NCBI GenBank assembly: GCA_011049115.1 | Contig: DSCM01000020.1 | Location: forward strand, 1-42,872 | Source of the DNA: Pseudomonadota bacterium | Lineage (GTDB): Bacteria; Desulfobacterota; Anaeroferrophillalia; Anaeroferrophillales; Tharpellaceae | Direction of reading: 5' to 3' | DNA length: 42,872 nucleotides | In this document: piece after piece, positions 8,957-17,415 of the stretch | Position numbering within the stretch: the first letter of the stretch is position 1 | Layout of the letters: each line of letters starts with the position of its first letter | The notes under the pieces: generated by a model | Seen by the model: the letters and a program-made list of their open reading frames with translations, nothing else | Database searches by the model: none | Told to the model about the DNA's origin: nothing | Made by a program: the position numbers and the translations under genes

Positions 8957-10003
8957 ATGAAAAAAGAATTTTTGCTTTTGCTGGCGGTGATTGTCGGGCT
9001 TGGCGCACTGCTTTTTTATCAGAAAAAGGGCAAAACCAATTATCAGTTGCCTCAGCTGTCGGCTTTCAGCGAGGTCGCGGACCGCTTGCTTCTGGAAAAG
9101 GGTAAGGAACGGATTGAGCTGCGCCGGGAGGATGAAATCTGGTTGATCGGCGCGGAAAAGTATCGGGCCGACGGCACCCGGGTTGCCTCGATGCTTGATA
9201 AACTGAAAGAGCTGCAACCGGTGGCCCTGATCTCTGAAAAAGGCAACTACCAGCTGTATGAACTTGATCCGGAAAAAAGAATAAGCGTGGCCCTGTATGC
9301 CGGGGATAAACTTCTGCGGCGGCTGGAGATCGGCAAGAGTAGTGCGTCGTTGCGCCAGAGCTATATACGGTTAGGTGAAGACCCCAGGGTTTATCAGGTG
9401 TTGGGCAACCTGCAAAGTAATTTTTTTACCACGCTTGATGACCTTCGGGATAAACAGGTGCTGAGCATCACCCCGGAACAACGGGAAAGCCTGAATGAAA
9501 TTGTTCTGGAAAGATTTGCGGACGGAAAGTTTGAAAGTTTGAAAATGATTCGCCTGCCGCTGGAAAACCAGCCTGTGGACGAGGGCCGGACCGAGTCGGA
9601 AACCCCGGCTGAGACCGGGGCCGCAGACCCGGCCGGCGGGCTTTCCACCGCCTCCGCCCCGGTACCGGGAAGCCCGGAGTTAAGCGGTTGGCAGCTGCCC
9701 GATGGCAGCCCGGTGACGGCCTCGGCGGTGGCGGAATTGCTTGATGGCCTGGCGGGGCTCAAATGTGAAAGCTTTCTGGCTGAACGCTCCGGTGCCGAAT
9801 TCAGCCGGCCTTGTTATGAATTCATCCTGCGCGGCGCGCAGGATGAATTCAGACTCGCTCTGTTGGCGTCGGAGGATGGCGGATATCCCGCCGTTTCTTC
9901 GGCCGTGGCGGAGCCGTTTCGCCTGTCTTCCTGGAAAGGGGAGCGCCTGATCAGGGATTTTGCCGTTTATACCGGGCCGCGGCCGCAATCGTCCGGCCGT
10001 TGA
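8957..10003 (+). CDS. DUF4340 domain protein, partner of the Gld-like transporter
   Basis: The 348-residue protein starts with a signal-anchor helix (MKKEFLLLLAVIVGLGALLF) and continues as a presumed periplasmic DUF4340 protein. Repeated beta-rich units carry the family style WLIGAEKYRADGTRVASML and VYQVLGNLQSNFFTTLDDLRDKQVL. A proline/alanine-rich linker near residues 205-235 separates two halves. DUF4340 genes usually follow gldG-like genes, as here. The molecular function is unknown. ATG 8957 is preferred over the GTG nine bases earlier because AAGGTG lies just ahead. The stop TGA is followed by a strong hairpin, which probably ends the operon. Confidence 0.82.
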   Translation: MKKEFLLLLAVIVGLGALLFYQKKGKTNYQLPQLSAFSEVADRLLLEKGKERIELRREDEIWLIGAEKYRADGTRVASMLDKLKELQPVALISEKGNYQLYELDPEKRISVALYAGDKLLRRLEIGKSSASLRQSYIRLGEDPRVYQVLGNLQSNFFTTLDDLRDKQVLSITPEQRESLNEIVLERFADGKFESLKMIRLPLENQPVDEGRTESETPAETGAADPAGGLSTASAPVPGSPELSGWQLPDGSPVTASAVAELLDGLAGLKCESFLAERSGAEFSRPCYEFILRGAQDEFRLALLASEDGGYPAVSSAVAEPFRLSSWKGERLIRDFAVYTGPRPQSSGR

Positions 10004-10034
10004 CGGGGCCTGGGCTTTTGTCGGTTCAGAAGGG

Positions 10035-10056
10035 GCGCCCGCAGTTCTGCGGGCGC
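10035..10056 (+). terminator. Strong hairpin after the DUF4340 gene
   Basis: GCGCCCGCAG (10035-10044) and CTGCGGGCGC (10047-10056) form a perfect 10-bp GC-rich stem followed by TTGATTGT. This is consistent with an intrinsic terminator, although the T-run is broken. It separates the Gld-like operon from the next gene. Confidence 0.65.
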
Positions 10057-10097
10057 TTGATTGTCGGTTGGTCAATCTTGCCGCGGCCCGAATTTGA

Positions 10098-11447
10098 GTG
10101 ATCTTGTTGCGAAATAATCCCTGGTTAATCTGGCGGGCCCGACTGGCCGGCGCAGAGTTGCCTCGATTCTGGGCTCTGGGAGCTTGGGGCGGGGTGGTTT
10201 TTCTTCTGCTTCTAGGCCTGGGGTTGTACCGGATGGGACTGCCCCTGAAAAAAGTTCCCTTGTTGCTGGCTGAAGATTTCAGCTCTCCGCTTGAACCGGC
10301 GGTCTGGCAGCAGGCGGTCACCGCAACCGAACTGGCCCAGCTGGTTCCAGACCGTTATTTCTCGGCTTCCGAATGCAAAACCACCCTGCCCGCGATTTCA
10401 GCCGCGGGTCTGCCCCTGACGGTTTACACTAGTATTGATCCTGAATTGCAGAAATTATTGCAGCTCTTGCTGCACCGCTACAAGCCTCAGATCGGCGCCG
10501 GGGTACTGCTTGATCTGGAAAGCGGAGCGATCAGCGCCATGGCCGAATATCGGCATGCGGACGAGGCCGGGCGGATTGTTGATGCCGATGTGGGTCCACT
10601 TTGTCTGACTCCGATTTTCCCGGCGGCTTCACTGTTTAAAATCGTCACTGCTTACGGGGTCATGGAAAAATCCGGCGTGGCCGGTAACGCCCGTTATCCG
10701 GTGATCGGCCGCTATCATACCCTTTACAAATATCAGCTGGGTCTGGCCACTTCCCGCTATCGTTTCCGTGAGCAGCACCTCTCTCTGGAAGAGGCCTTTG
10801 CCCGGAGCGTCAATCCGATTTTCGGGCGTTTCGGGGTTGATCTTTTCGATGCCGAAGAACTGCTTGAACTGGGCCGTAAATTTGCCTTTAACCGCCCGCT
10901 TGAGTTCGATCTGGAGCTTCCGGCCAGCAAACTGGCGGTCACCTCGAATCCCTACCGCCGGGCCGAAGCCGCCAGTGGTTTTATCAAAAGCACGACAATT
11001 TCGCCTCTGCATGCCGCCCTGCTGGTGGGGATGCCGGTTGCCGAGGGGCGACTGTTGCGTCCTTATCTGGTCGAACGGGTGGTTGCCGCCGACGGCGGCG
11101 AAATGTTTTATCGCCAGGAGGAAAGGCCGCAGGTTTGTCTGGAGGATCAAAAGGCCTGCGTCGAGCTTGTCGGGATGATGCGGGCCACGGTCAAATACGG
11201 TACCGCCAGCAAATCCTTTCAGCACCTGAAACGGAAAAAGGTTTACGCTGACTGGGATATCGGGGGTAAAACCGGCAGTCTGGACATGCCCGACAGCGGA
11301 CGCCGCTGTGAATGGTTCGCCGGTTTCGGTAAGGATCCGCGCCACGGTCGGTCCGTAGCCGCGGCGGTGGTGCTCGTCCATGGTGAATTGCGCACCATCA
11401 GCTCGGCTTTCATCGCGGCGGAGATGCTGGCGGCCGCCCTGCAATGA
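10098..11447 (+). CDS. Penicillin-binding transpeptidase domain protein
   Basis: The 449-residue protein has a short cytoplasmic N-terminus, one transmembrane helix (about 31-48) and a periplasmic transpeptidase domain. The active-site triad is visible: SLFK with the acylated Ser near 177, SVN near 237 and KTGS near 391. There is no glycosyltransferase domain and no PASTA repeat. It is therefore a monofunctional class B-like or divergent D,D-transpeptidase acting on peptidoglycan, shorter than PBP2 or PBP3. The best start I see is GTG 10098, but no clear ribosome site precedes it and a TTG six bases on is possible. The stop TGA is followed by a bidirectional terminator. Confidence 0.85.
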   Translation: MILLRNNPWLIWRARLAGAELPRFWALGAWGGVVFLLLLGLGLYRMGLPLKKVPLLLAEDFSSPLEPAVWQQAVTATELAQLVPDRYFSASECKTTLPAISAAGLPLTVYTSIDPELQKLLQLLLHRYKPQIGAGVLLDLESGAISAMAEYRHADEAGRIVDADVGPLCLTPIFPAASLFKIVTAYGVMEKSGVAGNARYPVIGRYHTLYKYQLGLATSRYRFREQHLSLEEAFARSVNPIFGRFGVDLFDAEELLELGRKFAFNRPLEFDLELPASKLAVTSNPYRRAEAASGFIKSTTISPLHAALLVGMPVAEGRLLRPYLVERVVAADGGEMFYRQEERPQVCLEDQKACVELVGMMRATVKYGTASKSFQHLKRKKVYADWDIGGKTGSLDMPDSGRRCEWFAGFGKDPRHGRSVAAAVVLVHGELRTISSAFIAAEMLAAALQ

Positions 11448-11453
11448 AAAAAA

Positions 11454-11471
11454 GCCGGAGCTAACTCCGGC
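11454..11471. terminator. Bidirectional terminator between convergent genes
   Basis: GCCGGAG (11454-11460), loop CTAA, CTCCGGC (11465-11471) form a perfect stem. It is preceded by an A7 run on the plus strand, which serves as a T-run for transcripts of the minus-strand acetyltransferase gene. It fills the 26-base gap between two convergent stop codons. Confidence 0.8.
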
Positions 11472-11473
11472 CC

Positions 11474-11929
11474 TTAAACCTGCAGAGTTTTAATCATGGC
11501 GATTTCGTCACAGTCGGGAAATTTGACGCAGCTCAGGCAATCGCGCCAGACCTTGTGAGGCAGGAGGTTTTTGTCGGTCACCTGATAGCCCTGACGGGCG
11601 AAGAAGTTTTCCTGGTAGGTCAGCGTGAAAACCCTTTGCAGGCCCAGACGCCGGGCCTCGGCCTCGCAGGCGCTGACCAGCCGGCTGCCGATCCCCTGCT
11701 TCGTTGCGGGCGGCAGGACCGCCAGGGAGCGGATCTCTCCGAGATCGTCCCAACAGACATGCAGCGAGCTGACCCCAAGAATGCCGTTTTCGGAATCGTC
11801 GACCACAAAATCGCGGAGATTGTCGTAGAGGTCGTTGAGGGAACGGGGCAGCAGCAGCCCTTGTTTGGCATAGTGATCAAGGGCTTTCTGAATGATTTTG
11901 ACATCTTTGATCAGGGCTGGTCGAATCAT
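11474..11929 (-). CDS. GNAT N-acetyltransferase, short ArgA-like (N-acetylglutamate synthase type)
   Basis: The 151-residue protein has one GNAT fold with the acetyl-CoA loop in KQGIGSRL near residues 78-85 and the preceding strand EIRSLAVLP. The C-terminus KVWRDCLSCVKFPDCDEIAM has three cysteines. It resembles the short, kinase-less ArgA-type N-acetylglutamate synthases of Desulfobacterota and actinobacteria, which start arginine synthesis by acetylating glutamate. That assignment rests on family memory, and substrate specificity is not proven here. It overlaps the recN stop by four bases (ATGA), so translation is probably coupled. argJ lies 8 kb away on the other strand. Confidence 0.8.
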   Translation of the reverse strand: MIRPALIKDVKIIQKALDHYAKQGLLLPRSLNDLYDNLRDFVVDDSENGILGVSSLHVCWDDLGEIRSLAVLPPATKQGIGSRLVSACEAEARRLGLQRVFTLTYQENFFARQGYQVTDKNLLPHKVWRDCLSCVKFPDCDEIAMIKTLQV

Positions 11930-13629
11930 TTCCGTCCTCCCTTGCCGGCTTCTGCCCGCAGAGCCCGGGCGTGGTCGAGGGCTTCCCGAGTGATCTTGCC
12001 GCTGCTGCCCATGCGGGCCAGCTCTTCAATGACGGCGGTTTCCGATGCCAGACTGATTTCGTTGAGCATGATGGTGGTTTTCTCCTCCTCGGGGCAGCTT
12101 TGTTTATTGATTACATAATGCTGGTCGGCGTGGGCAGCGACCTGGGGCAGGTGCGTGATGGTAATGACCTGGCAGTTGCGCGCGATGGCGGCGATCTTGC
12201 GTCCGACCGCGCCGGCCGCGGCGCCGCCGAGACCGGTATCGATTTCATCGAAAATCATGGTGGGCAATTCAGCGCGGGCGGCCGCGGCCGTGCGCAGGGC
12301 CAGCAGCAGGCGGGAGAGCTCCCCGCCGGAGGCGATCTCTCCGAGCGGTGCCGGAGCGCTGCCGGGATTGGCGGAAAAAAGAAAATTGACCTGGTCGGCG
12401 CCCGTGGCGCTACAGGTAGTTTTTTCCAGGCTGATTTGAAATCGTGCCTGGGCCAGATTGAGATCGCGCAGATGGCCGCTCACGGTTTCTTCAAGCAGTT
12501 TCGCTTGCGCACTTCGAGTCTGGCTTAAAGCCTCGGCCGCCGCCTCCATTTTCCCCTGCTTGGCGGCCAGCTCCCGCTGCCGGCGCCCGCTTTCCTGGTC
12601 GCGCTGTTCCCAGCGGCTAAGTTTTTCGGTAAGTTCCTTTTCCAACGCCAATAGACCCTGAATGTCGGTGGCGAATTTTCTTTTCAGACGTTCGAGCTGA
12701 GCCAGACGGGTTTCGGTTTTTTCTATGGTTTCTTCGTCAATCTCCAGACCGGCAAGATATTTCTGTTGGTCCCGGTTGATTTCCTGCAGGCGATCAATGA
12801 TGTCGGTAAGCAGTTCCCGGGTGACCGGAGCCTGCTCATCCCGGCGGGAAAGTTCATCGCTGATTTCCTGCAGCCGGTAGCAACGGTCCAGGATCGAGCC
12901 CTGACCACTGTAGCAGAGCTGATCGGCTTCCCGGGCCAGTTCCTGCAGCCGGCCGATCTGCTGGTACTGGCGGCGTCGGTGCAACAATTCGGTCTCTTCT
13001 TCGGGATCAAGCTGGGATGCATTGAGTTCCGTCAGCTGATGGCTCAGATAATCCATCTGCCGGGCGGCTTCCTGGAGTTCCTGTTGCCATTGGGTAAAAG
13101 CCTGCCGCTGCCGGCGAAAATCCTCAAAAAGAAGCTTGTATTCCCGGCGTTGGCTGGTCAGGCCGCCGAAACTGTCGAGTAATTTCAGGGGTTGGCTTGC
13201 GGCCCGTAGTTCATGCTGTTGATGCTGGTCGACAAATTCCAGCAGCCGGCCGGCCAGGTCGGACGCCGTGGCGCCGGTGGTCGGTTGATCGTTAAGGTAG
13301 ATGCGGTTGGTAAGCCCGCCGTCGCGCCGGCGCCCGATCTGCCGGCGCAAAATGATTTCCTCCGGCTGCTCGCCCAGACCGCTGGCTGCCAGACGTTGAT
13401 GGAAGGCCGGGTTTTGAGGCGCGGAAAAAATCGCGCTGATCGTGACCGGCCGCTCTTCGGCCAGGAAAATATCAGATTCCGAAAGGCCTTCGAGCAAGGT
13501 TCTCAGGGCTCCGATGATGATCGACTTGCCGGCTCCGGTCTCGCCGGTCAAAACCGTCAGTCCAGGGCCGAATTCACATTCGATATGATCAATCAGTTTG
13601 TAGTTGCTGATACTCAGTTGTTTTAGCAT
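11926..13629 (-). CDS. recN: DNA repair protein RecN
   Basis: The 567-residue protein is full length for RecN, an SMC-like ATPase that acts early in double-strand-break repair. The N-terminal half-domain has Walker A GETGAGKS near residue 30. A long coiled coil spans about 150-380. The C-terminal half-domain has the ABC signature ASGGELSRLLLAL near 440, Walker B MIFDEIDTG near 470, and a switch histidine in ITITHLPQVAAHAD. It lies 30 bases downstream of nadK and overlaps the acetyltransferase gene. The nadK-recN order is common in bacteria. Confidence 0.96.
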   Translation of the reverse strand: MLKQLSISNYKLIDHIECEFGPGLTVLTGETGAGKSIIIGALRTLLEGLSESDIFLAEERPVTISAIFSAPQNPAFHQRLAASGLGEQPEEIILRRQIGRRRDGGLTNRIYLNDQPTTGATASDLAGRLLEFVDQHQQHELRAASQPLKLLDSFGGLTSQRREYKLLFEDFRRQRQAFTQWQQELQEAARQMDYLSHQLTELNASQLDPEEETELLHRRRQYQQIGRLQELAREADQLCYSGQGSILDRCYRLQEISDELSRRDEQAPVTRELLTDIIDRLQEINRDQQKYLAGLEIDEETIEKTETRLAQLERLKRKFATDIQGLLALEKELTEKLSRWEQRDQESGRRQRELAAKQGKMEAAAEALSQTRSAQAKLLEETVSGHLRDLNLAQARFQISLEKTTCSATGADQVNFLFSANPGSAPAPLGEIASGGELSRLLLALRTAAAARAELPTMIFDEIDTGLGGAAAGAVGRKIAAIARNCQVITITHLPQVAAHADQHYVINKQSCPEEEKTTIMLNEISLASETAVIEELARMGSSGKITREALDHARALRAEAGKGGRK

Positions 13630-13659
13630 GGCGTGTAGGGATGATTTTGAATGTTTATT

Positions 13660-14532
13660 TCAGGTTTCCAGATTCTGATAGCGTTCTCCCCATTTGAGCT
13701 TGTTACGCAGGACCTCGAAATAGGTTTTGCTGGGGGAGGTGACCAGCTTGATGTTATGCTCGGCCCGGGTGATGGTGATGCGGTCCAGAGACCGCAGGGG
13801 AAATCCGGTTTGTCCATCCAGGGTGACAAAGACATCGTCACTGTCGATTGAGGTCAGAGTGGTTTCGATGGTGACATTCGGGGCGACAATGAGAGGCCGA
13901 TTCGAAAGGGTATGGGGACAGATCGGGGCGATCGTGATGCAGTCGAGGGTCGGATAGACAATGGGACCGCCGGCGGACAGGGAATAGCCGGTCGAACCGG
14001 TCGGGGTTGAGAAAATCAGGCCGTCGGCTTTGAAATTGTTGACCAGGTTGCCGTCGATGACGGTTTCAAGGTCAATAATCCGAGCCATGGCTCCCTTGTT
14101 GATGACCACGTCATTGAGAACGTTGTGAGTGGATGGCGGCAGACTCCGACGATGGAGGACCACCTTCAGAATCATGCGGGTGCTGAGGTTGAAATTGCCG
14201 TTCAGAACCTCCTGCATCACCGGAAAGAGCTCGTCCAGGGTGATCGCGGTCAGGAAGCCGAGCCCACCCAGGTTCACGCCCAGCAGCGGCAGGTCGCGAC
14301 GTGAAATGTGTCGGGCGATGCTGAGCAGGGTGCCGTCGCCGCCGAGAACGACAATCAGGTCGGCGTTCCCGGTGATCGAGTTTTTGTCGGCCTTTGCCAG
14401 GTACAGCTCCGCCGCCAGTTCCTCTTCGCAGAGAACTGCAACTTTTCGCTCGCGCAGCCAGAGTCCCAGTTTGACCCCGATTTCCAGGGCCCGGGCGCTT
14501 CTGCGCTTGGTGACAATCCCGATTTTTCGCAT
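13660..14532 (-). CDS. nadK: NAD kinase
   Basis: This 290-residue cytoplasmic enzyme phosphorylates NAD to NADP using ATP or polyphosphate. The key motifs are VVLGGDGTLLSIAR (GGDGT near residue 67), LGFLTAI near 92-98, and the second NAD-binding loop TPTGSTGYSLSAGGP near 175-190. The length is normal for the family. The ATG starts MRKIGIVTKRRSARA, which fits family N-termini. It is the second gene of the minus-strand operon, 56 bases after the FapA-like gene. Confidence 0.96.
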   Translation of the reverse strand: MRKIGIVTKRRSARALEIGVKLGLWLRERKVAVLCEEELAAELYLAKADKNSITGNADLIVVLGGDGTLLSIARHISRRDLPLLGVNLGGLGFLTAITLDELFPVMQEVLNGNFNLSTRMILKVVLHRRSLPPSTHNVLNDVVINKGAMARIIDLETVIDGNLVNNFKADGLIFSTPTGSTGYSLSAGGPIVYPTLDCITIAPICPHTLSNRPLIVAPNVTIETTLTSIDSDDVFVTLDGQTGFPLRSLDRITITRAEHNIKLVTSPSKTYFEVLRNKLKWGERYQNLET

Positions 14533-14588
14533 GCCTGCTTCATAGCACAGGCCGAAAAGCGAGTAAAGCGGAAAGGCTGAACCTGAGG

Positions 14589-15983
14589 CTAGCGGAGATA
14601 TTCAAAGGTGATGACCTTTTCCCGGTTGTCGAAAAAAAACTCAAGCGGTCCGTTGTTTTCCCGTTTGACTTCGTAAAGCTCCTGGCCGATCTTGATGACG
14701 GTTCCCGGGTAGACGCGTTTTCTGATCGTGACCCTGGATTGGAGACCGAGTTCGATCATCTTCTCAAGTTCATGCTTTTTATGTTTCAGGCGGCTGATAT
14801 CGTTTTCCAGGGTTGCGTACTGCTGAAAAAGCTTTTCGGCCTGGGCGCGGCTGGCCTCCGGTACCAGGGAAATATCCTTTTTTATGAGCGCCTGCAGCCC
14901 CATTTGATCAATGATGGCGAATGACCGACTAGTCAGAGGTTCCATGAATTCCTCGATCTTTTTTATTCTGCCTTTGAGTTCCTTGTTGCCGCCGACCTCA
15001 ATGCGGACGTTGCTGCCTTGGTCGCTGCCGAGTTCTGTGCAGGTGACCCCGTTAAAAGCCGTGATCCAGCAGTCGCCGGTAATCATTTCCCCGCAGGTCA
15101 CGTTCTTGGCGGCGACTATCCGGCTGTTGATAATGTGTTTGTTGACGTTGAGGTTGCCGCCGGTCTGCAGATGACTGACCCCGGAAATAAAATCGCAGGC
15201 CAGATCGCCGGCCACCGCGATTTTCTGATGGTCGGCGCCGATGATGCCGCCTCGGACGAGCAGGTTACTTCGGGTGCGGACCGAGCCGCTGAGGGTGTTG
15301 CCGATGGTTACATCCGAGTTGGAGATAACATGGAATCCGGCCAGCAGATTGCCGCCGATTCTGATCGGGCCTGCGAATTCGATGTGGCCGGTTTCGAGAT
15401 CGACATCGCCGTCCACGGTAAGGCTGTTTTCGATGCTCAGGACTTTGTTGTTGAGGAGCGGGCGGCCGCAGGTTTCGGCCTTGAAGAGTAGTCGATGTTC
15501 CTCGCTTTCCAGCCCAACCCCGGTGCCGGCGCTGTATTTGATCAGGGGTTGCAGGGGGGCGCAGGCGACAATGGTGCCGTCGACCAGGCGTCCGGGTGCG
15601 CCCTCACGGCCGAGAGTGACGATGAGCAGAGGGTCGCCGATATCGAAGTATCTGATGGTTCCCTTCTTTTTGTAGTCGATCTTGTCGTTACCTCGCAGTT
15701 GACCGATATTCTTGCCACTGGAAAAATGAAACTGATATTGGTGTTGAATGGTTTCTCTGACCGGTATTTCCATGGCGATGATGGTTGAGGCAGGTTGTTC
15801 CGGATTCTGATTGAAACGCACGATGATGTCTTGAAGATTTTTCTTGCTGATTCCCGAGACGATGTTGTTTAATTTAAGGGCTCCGGCCAGTTGCCCGGCG
15901 CTGACTTTCGGTTCTCCCTCCTGGTCGGGGAGGATGGTCAGCCGGGCTTCGGTTTTTGTGGCATTAACCTCGATCTTGATCAT
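14589..15983 (-). CDS. FapA / DUF342 family protein
   Basis: The protein (464 residues from the preferred start) matches the FapA (flagellar assembly protein A, DUF342) family. An N-terminal mixed alpha/beta region is followed by a central right-handed beta-helix of short repeats, such as VDGDVDLETGHIEFAG, IRIGGNLLAGFHV and SVRTRSNLLVRGGIIG. A C-terminal coiled coil (near 355-420) and a small terminal domain follow. Members have been linked to polar flagellum placement, but the biochemical role is not settled. ATG 15983 is preferred over an upstream in-frame codon at 16043, because AAGGA lies about 9 bases before it and the family begins MIKIEV-like. Stop TAG. It is divergent from the M23 peptidase gene. 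Confidence 0.85.
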   Translation of the reverse strand: MIKIEVNATKTEARLTILPDQEGEPKVSAGQLAGALKLNNIVSGISKKNLQDIIVRFNQNPEQPASTIIAMEIPVRETIQHQYQFHFSSGKNIGQLRGNDKIDYKKKGTIRYFDIGDPLLIVTLGREGAPGRLVDGTIVACAPLQPLIKYSAGTGVGLESEEHRLLFKAETCGRPLLNNKVLSIENSLTVDGDVDLETGHIEFAGPIRIGGNLLAGFHVISNSDVTIGNTLSGSVRTRSNLLVRGGIIGADHQKIAVAGDLACDFISGVSHLQTGGNLNVNKHIINSRIVAAKNVTCGEMITGDCWITAFNGVTCTELGSDQGSNVRIEVGGNKELKGRIKKIEEFMEPLTSRSFAIIDQMGLQALIKKDISLVPEASRAQAEKLFQQYATLENDISRLKHKKHELEKMIELGLQSRVTIRKRVYPGTVIKIGQELYEVKRENNGPLEFFFDNREKVITFEYLR

Positions 15984-16057
15984 GATCGTGTTCCTTGTTC
16001 TGTCGTAGGTATACCGGGCTCTAAGCTTTATCGGTCCGGGCACCGGAAGCTAAAATA

Positions 16058-16086
16058 TTGACATCTGGGCTGGATTTTGCTATTAA
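16058..16086 (+). promoter_or_regulatory. Sigma70-type promoter for the M23 peptidase gene
   Basis: TTGACA (16058-16063), 17-base spacer, TATTAA (16081-16086; 4 of 6 to the -10 consensus). A start of transcription near 16093 would fall after the upstream possible start at 16077, so it supports ATG 16158 as the true start of the peptidase. Confidence 0.6.
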
Positions 16087-16157
16087 TGGCCGTTATTCTG
16101 CAAAAGATTTCTCTGCGCCTTTTTCGGCCGCGGTCAAGATGGAGATATGTCGTTTCG

Positions 16158-17084
16158 ATGAACCGAGAAGATCAATATACGCTGGTTGTTTTTCGCAGTG
16201 GCAAGGGTGTGCACCGCAAGCTGACGCTTCCGGTCAGGCAAATTAAAAGGTTTTTCTGGCTGGCGATGCCGCTGGTCAGCGCGGTTTTTATCGGGGCCCT
16301 GGTGGCGATCGCCCTGTATCTTGTCAATCTGCACAATATCAATGATTACGCTCGTTTGGCAAGTAAAAATCGAGAGCTTGAAAAACAGGTTGTTTTTTTC
16401 TCCCAGCGCGTGGCCGATCTCAACGACAAAGTTCTGCATCTGCGCCAGAGTAATGCTAAAATCAAGGTTCTGGCCAATCTCGCGGTGGTGCCGGAAAGCC
16501 TTGATCTTCGCGGCGTCGGCGGCCCCGATCCGCTGGCCAGCGCGCTGACGGTTTCCAGCCTCGACGAGGAACGCAAGGCGCAGCTTGCCGCGATGCATCG
16601 CGAACTGCAGCGGCTGGAGCTGGAAATTGCGGCGGAGGAGAATGCCCTCGGTTGTCTCAATAACCATTTAAGCGAACAACAGTCGCTGCTTAATTTTACC
16701 CCGTCAATCTGGCCGGTACGCGGCTGGATCAGCTCTCCGTTCGGTTATCGTTCCTCTCCCTTTACCCAGCGGCGGGAACTGCATAAAGGGGTTGATATCG
16801 TCAACCGGGTCGGCACGCCAGTGGTCGCGACCGCTGATGGACGGGTGGTTTTTGCCGGTCATCAGAGCGGTTACGGCAAGCTGGTCACAATTGATCATGG
16901 TCTTGGTAAAATCACCAGGTATGGACATCTCTCGCAGATCGGCGTGAAGAACGGAGATGCCGTGGTGCGTGGTCAGGAACTAGGTAAATTGGGCAATACC
17001 GGGCGCAGTACCGGTCCTCACCTTCACTATGAGGTGGTTGTGGACGGTAAGGCGGTGAATCCGGTTGAATTTCTTCTGGATTAG
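16158..17084 (+). CDS. M23 family metallopeptidase (LytM-like), membrane-anchored
   Basis: The 308-residue protein has a short basic N-terminus, one transmembrane helix (about residues 35-60), a periplasmic coiled coil (about 65-185) and a C-terminal M23 domain. Zinc ligands and catalytic residues are seen in HKGVDI (about 209-214), then the GYGKLVTIDHG and TRYGHL strands, and HLHYEV (about 288-293). The catalytic set is complete, so it is probably an active peptidoglycan endopeptidase and not a degenerate activator. Family N-termini begin MN..YTLVV-like, as from ATG 16158. A longer frame begins at 16077, but the promoter argues against it. Stop is a double TAG. Gene order M23-secA-argJ is familiar in Desulfobacterota. 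Confidence 0.9.
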   Translation: MNREDQYTLVVFRSGKGVHRKLTLPVRQIKRFFWLAMPLVSAVFIGALVAIALYLVNLHNINDYARLASKNRELEKQVVFFSQRVADLNDKVLHLRQSNAKIKVLANLAVVPESLDLRGVGGPDPLASALTVSSLDEERKAQLAAMHRELQRLELEIAAEENALGCLNNHLSEQQSLLNFTPSIWPVRGWISSPFGYRSSPFTQRRELHKGVDIVNRVGTPVVATADGRVVFAGHQSGYGKLVTIDHGLGKITRYGHLSQIGVKNGDAVVRGQELGKLGNTGRSTGPHLHYEVVVDGKAVNPVEFLLD

Positions 17085-17225
17085 TAGCTTGCAGGTTATT
17101 TTCTGGTTTTTTTAACGTTTTTCAGATAACAAACACAAGAAAATGTTAAGTGCTTCACGGGTTATCCCCGAAGGGGATGTCCTGATGAAGAAACTTATCC
17201 AGCTCTGCTGGGTCTGGTAAGAGTA

Positions 17226-17301
17226 CTTATTTGTAACCAAAGGAAATACCTTTAGGTACGGGCCGTGAAGGTCCCTTTGGGTTGCGGGATTTATTCCCGC
17301 A
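17226..17301 (+). repeat. Leader hairpin motif, copy 4 (upstream of secA)
   Basis: Blocks CTTATTTGTAACC (17226-17238), AAAGG-aaata-CCTTT (17239-17253), AGGTACGGGCCG (17254-17265) and GGGTTGCGGG precede the perfect stem TGCGGGA-ttta(t)-TCCCGCA (17283-17301). The order matches the copy before the DUF4340 gene with different stem sequences. It sits in a 331-base gap (17085-17415). That gap also holds a small stem ATCCCC-gaa-GGGGAT near 17164-17178. I see no gene and no strong promoter there. Confidence 0.55.
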
Positions 17302-17415
17302 TTAGGGCTTGACCTGAGAGACGCGCCTGGTTTTCGGGCCGCGTACAGTTGTCCTCGTGAAGCGTCGTCAGGCGTCTTTTCGCGGGGATTTTTTTTGAAA
17401 GGTAAGTGATTTAAG

